From Planctomycetota bacterium (GTDB lineage: Bacteria; Planctomycetota; UBA1135; UBA2386), in the NCBI GenBank assembly GCA_020849665.1, contig JADLFX010000104.1:1-34917 (forward strand): a DNA stretch of 34,917 nucleotides, in the 5' to 3' direction. Shown here one piece after another: positions 23,116 through 30,343 of the stretch; position 1 is the first letter of the stretch, and each line of letters starts with the position of its first letter. Position numbers and translations under genes: made by a program. Under the pieces are notes generated by a model that worked only from the letters and a program-made list of their open reading frames with translations, ran no database searches and was not told the origin of the DNA.

Positions 23116-24022
23116 TCTCCCGGGCCCGGGTCCCGACCTGCGCGCCGCGCTGGGCGCTTTCCACGGCGTGGTGCGCGAGAACGTGAACCTCGCGCCGATG
23201 ACCCACGTGCGCATCGGTGGTCCGGCACGCTGGCTGGTGGAGCCGCGCACCGTCGGTGACGTCGCCGCGGTGGTGCGTGCCTGCCGCGAGCTGGACCTGC
23301 CGCTGCAGGTGCTGGGCGGCGGCAGCAACGTCCTGATCGCCGACGCCGGGCTGGCCGGAGTCGTGCTGCGCCTCGGTGCGTTCCAGGGCATCGTGCGCGA
23401 TGGCGAGCGCTGCACCGTGGGCGCCGGCGTCACGCTGCCCAGCCTGATCCGCCTGACCAAGGATGCCGGGCTCGCCGGCCTGGAGCTCCTGATCGGCATC
23501 CCGGCCGAGGTCGGCGGCGCGGTGGCCATGAATGCCGGTACGCGCGAGGCGAGCACCTTCGACACCCTGGCCAGCGCCACGCTGGTCGACGCCGCGGGAG
23601 CGGTGCGCACCCTGACCCGCGCCGAGCTGCAGCCGCGCTACCGCGACGGCGGCCTGGACGGGCGCATCGTGGTGGAGGCGACCTTCGCCCTGCGGCGCGA
23701 CGAGCCCGGCGCCATCCAGGCGCGTCTGGAGGAGTCGCTGCGGCGGCGCAACGCCACGCAGCCGGTCACCATGCGCAGCGTGGGCTGCGTGTTCCGCAAC
23801 CCGGGCCCCGAGTGCGCGGCCGGGGCGCTGATCGAGCGGGCCGGCTGCAAGCTGCTGCGGCGGGGCGGCATCTCGGTGAGCGCCAGGCACGCCAACTACT
23901 TCGTGAACGAGGGCGAGGGCACGGCGCGCGACTTCCTCGACCTGATGTGCGAGGTGCGCGCGCGGGTGAAGGACCTCGCGGGCGTCGAGCTGGAGCCCGA
24001 GGTGAAGATCCTGGGGTTCTGA
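23096..24022 (+). CDS. murB: MurB, UDP-N-acetylenolpyruvoylglucosamine reductase
   Basis: A 308-residue FAD enzyme converting UDP-GlcNAc-enolpyruvate to UDP-MurNAc. ATG 23096 lies within the murC end (20-base overlap). Typical parts: NVNLAPMTHVRIGGPA, the FAD loop LGGGSNVLIAD, GLELLIGIPAEVGGAVAMNAG, and the C-terminal domain with GALIERAGCK and SVSARHANYFVN, ending LEPEVKILGF with the expected Glu. The catalytic proton donor, a Ser in the Escherichia enzyme, aligns with C231 (SVGC-VFRNPG), a substitution also seen in some other MurB proteins. It is the last gene of the dcw operon; no ddl, ftsQ, ftsA or ftsZ follows. Confidence 0.93.
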   Translation: MSPGSSDLPGPGPDLRAALGAFHGVVRENVNLAPMTHVRIGGPARWLVEPRTVGDVAAVVRACRELDLPLQVLGGGSNVLIADAGLAGVVLRLGAFQGIVRDGERCTVGAGVTLPSLIRLTKDAGLAGLELLIGIPAEVGGAVAMNAGTREASTFDTLASATLVDAAGAVRTLTRAELQPRYRDGGLDGRIVVEATFALRRDEPGAIQARLEESLRRRNATQPVTMRSVGCVFRNPGPECAAGALIERAGCKLLRRGGISVSARHANYFVNEGEGTARDFLDLMCEVRARVKDLAGVELEPEVKILGF

Positions 24023-24042
24023 GCGGCCCCGCGCCGGGCTCA
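24020..24042. terminator. Possible bidirectional terminator hairpin between murB and the convergent gene
   Basis: TGAGC (24020-24024) and GCTCA (24038-24042) form the base of a GC-rich hairpin that includes both stop codons (murB plus, secreted protein minus). There is no T run, so intrinsic termination is uncertain. Position between convergent genes is the main support. Confidence 0.3.
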
Positions 24043-24600
24043 GAGCTCGCCGCGCAGGCGCGCCGCGCGCTCGTAGTCGCGCAAGGTGAGTGCCGGCAGC
24101 GGCAGGGCGGCCGGGCCGGCCGCGGGACGCAGCACGCGCAGCACGGGGTCGTAGCCGGCAGGCACGGCCACCGGCACCGGGGACTGGATCTCGACCACGG
24201 TGCGTGGCTCGGCCTGGCCCGCGCGCTGGGCGGAGGCCTCGGCAGCCTGGGCGGCCTCGCGCTCGGCGGCGGCCTCTGCGGCCTGGCGCTCGCGGCGCAT
24301 CTTGTTGGCCTGCACCAGCCGCGCCGCGCCGTCGCGCTCGCGCTTCTCCACGTCCTGGACGGTCAGCGCGTCCTTCTCGACCTTGAGCACCATGGCCTTG
24401 GCGATCGTGACCACACCGCCCTCGATCCGGACCACGAAGCTGTCGGCGGTCTCCTCGAGGATCTTGCCCTCGAGCACCTGGGGCTGGCCCTCGGACCACT
24501 TCTTGGCATCGGCCTCGGTGCCGAACCAGATGCGGTCCGCATGAGCGGGACTGGAGAGTGCGAAGAGCGAGAGGAGTGCGAGGGGCAGAGTGGACTTCAT
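24040..24600 (-). CDS. Small secreted protein with coiled coil, unknown function
   Basis: A 186-residue protein from ATG 24600. MKSTLPLALLSLFALSSPAHA is a signal peptide. The mature N-terminus (about residues 22-85) contains VLEGKILEETADSFVVRIEGGVVTIAKAMVLKVE, a small beta-rich unit commonly seen in planctomycete secreted proteins. An Ala/Glu/Arg-rich helical segment follows (KMRRERQAAEAAAEREAAQAAEASAQ, likely coiled coil), then a Pro-rich tail. No catalytic motif is visible. A much longer upstream frame exists but runs through the neighbouring SDR. It is convergent with murB, 17 bp between the stop codons, and 236 bp downstream of the SDR gene. Confidence 0.75.
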   Translation of the reverse strand: MKSTLPLALLSLFALSSPAHADRIWFGTEADAKKWSEGQPQVLEGKILEETADSFVVRIEGGVVTIAKAMVLKVEKDALTVQDVEKRERDGAARLVQANKMRRERQAAEAAAEREAAQAAEASAQRAGQAEPRTVVEIQSPVPVAVPAGYDPVLRVLRPAAGPAALPLPALTLRDYERAARLRGEL

Positions 24601-24836
24601 GGGGGATGGGAGGCCAGGGGGAGGAAGCGGCCGGGAGAAGGGTAGCCCACGCGGGCGCGCCGTGGCGGCGCGGCGCAAGCCGTGGCGGCCGCGCGTCGGG
24701 GACGACCCGCTGCCATGGGCCGGACGGCCGCGGCCTGCGGGGGTTGCCGGGGCGGCTTGCCGGGAACGGGTGACGACGCGCCGCAGCCAGCTCGCGCCGC
24801 TCGACGATCCCTGCCGCCGGCCGCCCGACGTGCGGC

Positions 24837-25670
24837 TCAGGGCTCCGGCAGGTAGTGGCGGTGCACGCGGTAGAGATGCTCGTGCTGGTCGACGATCCGC
24901 ACCTTCGCCGGGTCGCGCCACCACGTGTCGCCCACCGACACCATCCTGCCGCGCAGCGGCCGGCTCTGGTCGGAGACGAGCCACAGCGCCAGCTCCGCGG
25001 CGTCCTCGGCCGGACGGGCGAGCGCCCGCTCCGGATGCGGGCGGCCGGTCGCGCGTTCCTCGGCGGCGATCCGGCGTTCGGTGTCCTCGTTCCACACGAG
25101 GCCGGGTTCGAGGCAGTTCACGCGGATGGCCGTGTCCCAGTACTCGGCGGTGAGCTGGTCGGTGAGGCGGCAGAGCGCCGCCTTGGCACACGCGTACGCG
25201 GTCATCTCGCGGCCCAGCATGGGGAAGAACGCGCCGCCGCCGGCACAGAACACCAGCGCGCCCTGATCCTGGCGCCGGAACACGGGCAGTGCGGCGCGCG
25301 CGCAGTGGAACGCGCCCAGGAGGTTGACCTGCACGCAGCGCATCCACGCCGCCGGGTCGACGGTCTCGATCGAGCCGTAGGCGCCCTGGCCGCCGGCCAG
25401 GGCGAGCAACGCGTGCAGGCCGCCGTACTCCGCCAGCGTGCGTGCCACCAGGGCCTCCACCTGCACGAGGTCGGTCACGTCGGTGCGCACCGCGATGGCC
25501 CTGCCGCCCGCCGCGCGGATCTCTCCGGCCACGGCCTCCAGGCGCGCGGCGTCGCGCGACGCCAGCGCGACGGCCGCGCCTTCGGCGGCGAGGCGGCGGG
25601 CCACCGCGCGGCCGATGTTCCAGCCGCCGCCGGTGACGATCGCCACGCGGCCCGCGAGCGCGCCGCTCAC
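24837..25670 (-). CDS. Divergent short-chain dehydrogenase/reductase (SDR)
   Basis: A 277-residue Rossmann-fold protein. I place the start at GTG 25670, which overlaps the stop of the radical SAM gene as GTGA; upstream sequence in frame is just that gene in another frame. The cofactor loop TGGGWNIGRAV and TDVTD are present, as is the active-site Y-A-C-A-K. Two usual features are altered: the NNAG motif reads LLALAGG, and the catalytic Ser about 13 residues before Tyr is replaced by glycines (AGGGAFF). It may therefore be a non-standard reductase, an epimerase-like member, or inactive. The C-terminus has an unusual His-rich end (HEHLYRVHRHYLPEP). The substrate is unknown; coupling to a radical SAM protein suggests a shared pathway. 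Confidence 0.8.
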   Translation of the reverse strand: MSGALAGRVAIVTGGGWNIGRAVARRLAAEGAAVALASRDAARLEAVAGEIRAAGGRAIAVRTDVTDLVQVEALVARTLAEYGGLHALLALAGGQGAYGSIETVDPAAWMRCVQVNLLGAFHCARAALPVFRRQDQGALVFCAGGGAFFPMLGREMTAYACAKAALCRLTDQLTAEYWDTAIRVNCLEPGLVWNEDTERRIAAEERATGRPHPERALARPAEDAAELALWLVSDQSRPLRGRMVSVGDTWWRDPAKVRIVDQHEHLYRVHRHYLPEP

Positions 25671-26866
25671 GCGCGCCCGGCCGCGCTTGGGTCGGTGCGG
25701 CCCTCGTTCGCGCCGGAGCCCTGGCGCCGCACCTTGGCGCGGTGGCTGAACGAGGCGCGCACGTCGGGGCGGCCCATGTTGGCCACCGAGCAGTTGGCGC
25801 ACACGTCGCGCAGCTCCATGTTGTAGATCTGCCGGCGCAGCTCCCGGTACTTCGGCCCGGTCCAGATCTCCGCGAAGCTCTGGGTCTTGAAGTCACCGAA
25901 GCTGGTGAACTCGAACCAGCAGCCGCACGGGAACACGGTGCCGTCGGGGTTGATGTGGATGTAGTACCAGGGGAAGTAGCAGGAGCGGTTGTGCTCGGCC
26001 TTCTTCTTGACCTTGAGCGCGAAGAGTTCGTTGCGCGAGTTCAGGAACTCGGCCGCGGTGAACGCCGCGTCCGCTGGCGCGGCGATCGCGGTGCCGCCGC
26101 CCTGGTCGCTGCGCGCCGCGTCGGTGACGATCCCCTGGTCCGCGAATCCCTCGGCGATCGGCATCGGTGCCACGACGTCGATGCCCAGCTCGCGCCCGAC
26201 CCGCCTGGCCTCTGCCACCATGGCGTTGGTGAGCCGCGGGTCGTTCATCGGCGTCTCGTCCTCGATGCCGAGGCCGCCCATGACCGCCATGTAGGTGAAG
26301 TTCACGTTGCGGAAGCCCTTGGCGTGGGCGAGCCGCACCAGATCGGCGGCCTCGCGCAGATTGCTGCGCATCAGCACGCAGGTCATCGCGAGGTGGGGCA
26401 CATCGGAGCCGCGCCGCCGCTTCACCGCCTGGATCAGGTCGAGCTTGCGCAGGAACACCTCCCACTTCGCCGGCGTGCGGATCCGCTCGAAGGTCGCCTT
26501 GGTGGCGCCGTCGCAGGACACGGTGAGCCACGGCATGCGCACGTCGATCACCGTGTCCATGATCTTCTCGGTCATGCTCAGGGCGTTGGTCGAGAAGTGG
26601 AACGCGGGCACGTCGTAGCGGCGGCACAGCTCCAGGGCGTGCGGCAGGTCGGGCGCCATCAGCGGCTCGGAGCTGGACGAGAGCGCCACCTCGTGGGCGC
26701 GCGGGAACACCTGCGCGGCGACGCGCTCGAGCAGTTCGCCGCCCATGACCACCGGACTCTCCTTGAAGTCCGGGTGGGCGAAGTGGCACATGATGCACCG
26801 GAGCTGGCATCGGGTGACCATGTCCAGCTTGACGCGGAGGAAGCGGCGTTCGCGGATGACGGGCAT
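25667..26866 (-). CDS. Radical SAM protein with C-terminal SPASM-like domain
   Basis: A 399-residue protein from ATG 26866. The [4Fe-4S]-SAM motif C20-x3-C24-x2-C27 (TRCQLRCIMCHFAH) starts the radical SAM barrel, followed by SSSSEPLMAPDL (the GGEP-like position) and TVSCDGATKATFERIR. The C-terminal third has an auxiliary cluster region: SCYFPWYYIHINPDGTVFPCGCW, then DVCANCSVAN, as in SPASM/twitch proteins. These typically modify peptides, sugars or other small molecules by radical chemistry. The product cannot be inferred. It overlaps the SDR gene by four bases and lies 101 bp downstream of polA. A short basic C-terminal tail follows the last cysteine pair. Confidence 0.88.
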   Translation of the reverse strand: MPVIRERRFLRVKLDMVTRCQLRCIMCHFAHPDFKESPVVMGGELLERVAAQVFPRAHEVALSSSSEPLMAPDLPHALELCRRYDVPAFHFSTNALSMTEKIMDTVIDVRMPWLTVSCDGATKATFERIRTPAKWEVFLRKLDLIQAVKRRRGSDVPHLAMTCVLMRSNLREAADLVRLAHAKGFRNVNFTYMAVMGGLGIEDETPMNDPRLTNAMVAEARRVGRELGIDVVAPMPIAEGFADQGIVTDAARSDQGGGTAIAAPADAAFTAAEFLNSRNELFALKVKKKAEHNRSCYFPWYYIHINPDGTVFPCGCWFEFTSFGDFKTQSFAEIWTGPKYRELRRQIYNMELRDVCANCSVANMGRPDVRASFSHRAKVRRQGSGANEGRTDPSAAGRA

Positions 26867-26967
26867 GAATGGGATGCGGGGCGGGCTGTCGGATCAGGAT
26901 AGCCGCTCCAGGCCGGCAGGCTGAGGGCCCGGTGCCGTGGGCCCGGCCCGGGCGGCGCGGCGCCGTT

Positions 26968-29691
26968 TCAGTGCGCCAGGAGCCAGTCGCGGCCGTGGCC
27001 CAGGCTCACCCGCAGCGGCACGCGCAGCTTCGCCGCCCCCTCCATCGCCTCGCGCACCAGCGCCTCGACCACCCGCAGCTCCTCCTCGGGCACGTCCAGG
27101 ACCAGCTCGTCGTGCACCTGCAGGAGCAGGCGCGCGCGCAGCCGCCCTTTCGCGAGTCGGGCATGCACGTCCAGCATGGCGCGCTTGATGATGTCTGCGG
27201 CCGAACCCTGGATCGGGGTGTTCACCGCCATGTTCTCGGCGGCCACGCGGCGGCCTGCGTCGCTCGAGTCGATCTCCGGCAGGGGGCGGCGACGGCCGAA
27301 GAGCGTCCACACCTCCTTCGTGCGGCGCGCCTCTTCGAGGGTGCGATCGAGGAAGCGCTTCACCTCGGGCAGCGCACGGAAGTAGTGCTCGATGAAGTGC
27401 CGCGCCTCCGGCGGGCTCATGCCGGTCTCCTGCGCCAGGCGCGAAGGCCCCATCCCGTACATCAGGCCGTAGTTGATCACCTTGGCCTGGTTGCGCAGCT
27501 CGGGCGTGACCATGTTCGGGAGGATGCCGTGCACGAGCGCGGCGGTGCGCGCGTGGATGTCCTCGTCCTTGCGGAACGCGTCCACCAGTGCCGGGTCGCC
27601 CGACGCGTGGGCCAGGATGCGCAGCTCGATCTGGCTGTAGTCGGCGCTCACCAGCAGCCACTCGGGCGCCCGCGACACGAACGCCTTGCGCACCTCGCGC
27701 CCCTCCGCGGTGCGGATCGGGATGTTCTGCAGGTTCGGGTTGTCCGACGAGAGCCGGCCGGTGGCGGCCACCGCCTGGTTGAACGTGGTGTGGATGCGCC
27801 CGGTGCGCGGATGCACCATCTCGGGCAGGCTGTCCACGTAGGTGCCCTTGAGCTTGGCGAGCTGGCGGTACTCGAGGATCAGCTGCGGCACCTCGTGGAA
27901 GCGCGCCAGCTTCTCCAGGATCTCGGCGTCGGTCTTGTACTGGCCGGTCGGCGTCTTGCGCACCTTCAGGTTGGCGGCGCGATGCACCTCGAGCTTGTCG
28001 AAGAGCACCTGCCCGATCTGCGCGGGCGAGTTGAGGTTGAACGGCGCGCCGGCGCGCTCGTAGATGCGCGCCTCGATCGCGTCGAGGCGCGTGCCCAGCG
28101 TCTGGCCGATCTGCCGCAGGTGCGCGAGGTCCACGCAGATGCCCTCGCGTTCCATGTCGAGCAGGACCGGGATCAGCGGCATCTCGAGTTCGCGGAACAG
28201 CGGCCCCAGGCGCGCCTGCTCGAGTTCCGGCAGCAGTTTCTCGCGCAGCCGCCAGGTGAAGTCGGCGTCCTCGGCGCCGTAGCGGCCCGCGAGGTCGATG
28301 TCGACCTGGTCGAAGGTCTTCTGCTTCTTGCCGGTGCCGATCAGGTCGGTGGTCGGGATCTTGCGGTACGAGAAGTGGCGCAGCGCCAGCGCGTCGAGGT
28401 TGTGCGGGCCCAGGCCCGGCGCGAGGCAGTAGGAGAGCAGCATCGTGTCGCACTCGACGCCGCGCAGCTCGACCTCGGCGGTGCGGAGCACGCCCATGTC
28501 GTACTTGGCGTTCTGCGCGGTCTTGGCGAGCGCCGGGTCCTCCAGCACCGGGCGCAGCCGCTCGAGCACTTCCGCGGGTCCGCCGGGCAGCACGGGCGGT
28601 TCGAGGTTGAACGGCACGTACCAGGCCTGCCCGGCGCGCCAGCAGAACGACATGCCCACGAGCCGGGCGACCAGCGGGTCGAGGCTGGTGGTCTCGGTGT
28701 CCACCGCGAAGCCGCCGCTCTGCCGCAGGCCCGCGAGCAGCTCCTCCAGGGCCGCCGCGTCGCGCACGATGCGGTAGTCCTGCGCCAGGTCCGGCGCCTG
28801 CTCCTGGGGCAGGCCCTTGAGCAGCGACTCGAACTCGAGCTCGCGGAACAGCGCCTCGAGCTGGCGGCGGTCCGGCCGCGGAGGTCCGATCGCGGCCAGC
28901 TCGACGTCCAGGGGGATGTCGACGCGGATGCGCGCCAGGTCGCGCGAGAGCAGCGCCAGGGCGCGGTGCTCCTCCAGGCTCTTGCGTACCGCCGCCTGCG
29001 GAACCTCCGCGCTGCGCGCCAGCAAGGCGTCGAGCGACCCGAAGGTCTGCAGCAGGCTGGCGGCGGTCTTCTCGCCCACCTTGGGGACGCCGGGGATGTT
29101 GTCCGAGCTGTCGCCCATCAGCGCGAGCAGGTCGAGGATCTGGCCCGGCAGCACGCCGAACTTCGCCTGGCACTCGGCCGCGCCCAGGATCTCCGGCTGG
29201 CGCGTGGCGGCGCGCAGGTTCCACAGCTTGATGTGGTCGCCCACGAGCTGCAGGAAGTCCTTGTCGCCGGTGACGATGAACACCTCGTAGCCGGCCGCGG
29301 CGCCCTGCACGGCCAGGGTGCCGATCACGTCGTCGGCCTCGTGGCCCTTGCTGCTCACCACGGCGATGCCGTACGCGCGCACCGCGCGCTCCACCAGCGG
29401 CAGCTGGCTGACGATCTCGTCGGGCATCCGCTCGCGGGTGGACTTGTACTCCGGGTAGATCCGGGTGCGCTCGAGCTCCTCGCGCGGGCCGTCGAACGAC
29501 ACGGCGACGGCGTCGGGCTGCTCCTGGTCGAGCAGCGCCCGCAGCGTGGTGAGGAAGCCGAACACCGCCGACGTGGGCTGGCCGGCGCGCGTGCTCAACC
29601 CGCCGGAGCGCGCCGCCGCGAAGGCGAAGTGCGAGCGGTACGCCAGCGCGGTGCCGTCGATGAGGAAGAGCCGAGGGCGTCGCGTGCTCAC
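26968..29691 (-). CDS. polA: DNA polymerase I
   Basis: A 907-residue enzyme starting with ATG 29691. The order is 5'-3' exonuclease (LFLIDGTALAYRSHFAF; GHEADDVIGTLA; VTGDKDFLQLV; GDSSDNIPGVPKVGEKTA), an apparently active 3'-5' proofreading domain (FAVDTETTSLDP; NAKYDMGVL; YGAEDADFTW), then the polymerase: motif A VSADYSQIELRILAH, motif B RNQAKVINYGLMYG, motif C LLQVHDELVLDVP. The length is close to the Escherichia protein (928). Residue Y741 occupies the motif B position that is Phe762 in Escherichia Pol I. It functions in repair and Okazaki-fragment maturation. The start is 1 base after the yqaA stop, so recJ-yqaA-polA forms an operon. Confidence 0.96.
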   Translation of the reverse strand: MSTRRPRLFLIDGTALAYRSHFAFAAARSGGLSTRAGQPTSAVFGFLTTLRALLDQEQPDAVAVSFDGPREELERTRIYPEYKSTRERMPDEIVSQLPLVERAVRAYGIAVVSSKGHEADDVIGTLAVQGAAAGYEVFIVTGDKDFLQLVGDHIKLWNLRAATRQPEILGAAECQAKFGVLPGQILDLLALMGDSSDNIPGVPKVGEKTAASLLQTFGSLDALLARSAEVPQAAVRKSLEEHRALALLSRDLARIRVDIPLDVELAAIGPPRPDRRQLEALFRELEFESLLKGLPQEQAPDLAQDYRIVRDAAALEELLAGLRQSGGFAVDTETTSLDPLVARLVGMSFCWRAGQAWYVPFNLEPPVLPGGPAEVLERLRPVLEDPALAKTAQNAKYDMGVLRTAEVELRGVECDTMLLSYCLAPGLGPHNLDALALRHFSYRKIPTTDLIGTGKKQKTFDQVDIDLAGRYGAEDADFTWRLREKLLPELEQARLGPLFRELEMPLIPVLLDMEREGICVDLAHLRQIGQTLGTRLDAIEARIYERAGAPFNLNSPAQIGQVLFDKLEVHRAANLKVRKTPTGQYKTDAEILEKLARFHEVPQLILEYRQLAKLKGTYVDSLPEMVHPRTGRIHTTFNQAVAATGRLSSDNPNLQNIPIRTAEGREVRKAFVSRAPEWLLVSADYSQIELRILAHASGDPALVDAFRKDEDIHARTAALVHGILPNMVTPELRNQAKVINYGLMYGMGPSRLAQETGMSPPEARHFIEHYFRALPEVKRFLDRTLEEARRTKEVWTLFGRRRPLPEIDSSDAGRRVAAENMAVNTPIQGSAADIIKRAMLDVHARLAKGRLRARLLLQVHDELVLDVPEEELRVVEALVREAMEGAAKLRVPLRVSLGHGRDWLLAH

Positions 29692-29692
29692 C

Positions 29693-30343
29693 CTAGAACA
29701 GATACTTGATCGCCACGAATCCGCCGACCAGCAGCAGCCCGAAAAGCGTCGCGGCCAGCTCGAAGCGGGTCTCCAGGAAGCGGTGCACCGCAGGGCCCAG
29801 CCAGCGGATCAGCAACGCCTCGGCGAAGAAGCGCAGCCCACGGCCCACGACCGACGCGAGCACGAAGGGCAGCAGGTGCACGTCCCTGGCGCACACCCCT
29901 GCGGCGATGGTGAAGACCTTGTAGGGAATGGGCGTGAGTGCGGCCAAAAACACGATCCAGAAGCTGTACTCGCCGTACCAGCCGCTCACCTTGGCGAAGA
30001 GCTCGGGCGTGAATCCCGGGATCCAGGCGTACGCGATCTCGCGCAGCCCCGCCTCCCACAGGAAGTACCCGAGGTAGTAGCCGGCCACGCCGCCCACCAC
30101 CGAGCTGGCGGTGCACCACGTGGCGAAGCGCAGGGCCCGGCGCTGGTCGCCCATGCACATCGGGATCAGCAGCACGTCGGGGGGGATCGGGAAGAACGAG
30201 CTCTCGGCGAACGAGATCACGTTCAGGGCGGGCAGTGCGTACGGCGTGTAGGCCCAGTGCAGCGCCCAGTCGTAGAAGCGGCGCAGCAGGCCCCGACGGG
30301 GCGCGGACGCGCCGGTCGTGGCGTCGGGCGGCGGCTGGGTCAC
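29693..30343 (-). CDS. YqaA/DedA-like (VTT domain) membrane protein
   Basis: A 216-residue integral membrane protein. GTG 30343 overlaps the recJ stop as GTGA; the open frame extends much further upstream but inside recJ. It begins with a basic cytoplasmic tail, then ISFAESSFFPIPPDVLLIPM, the conserved re-entrant motif of YqaA/DedA proteins, FLAALTPIPYKVFTIAAGVC, and several hydrophobic helices ending FGLLLVGGFVAIKYLF. The superfamily is linked to lipid carrier or phospholipid scrambling (DedA) and membrane homeostasis; the specific substrate of YqaA-type members is not established. Its location between recJ and polA is probably for transcription only. Confidence 0.88.
   Translation of the reverse strand: MTQPPPDATTGASAPRRGLLRRFYDWALHWAYTPYALPALNVISFAESSFFPIPPDVLLIPMCMGDQRRALRFATWCTASSVVGGVAGYYLGYFLWEAGLREIAYAWIPGFTPELFAKVSGWYGEYSFWIVFLAALTPIPYKVFTIAAGVCARDVHLLPFVLASVVGRGLRFFAEALLIRWLGPAVHRFLETRFELAATLFGLLLVGGFVAIKYLF

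Noticed and set aside
24601..24836. Repeated GCCGCCACGGC-like segments between the secreted protein and the SDR
   Set aside because: Short GC-rich near-repeats without consistent unit or pairing; they look like compositional bias.
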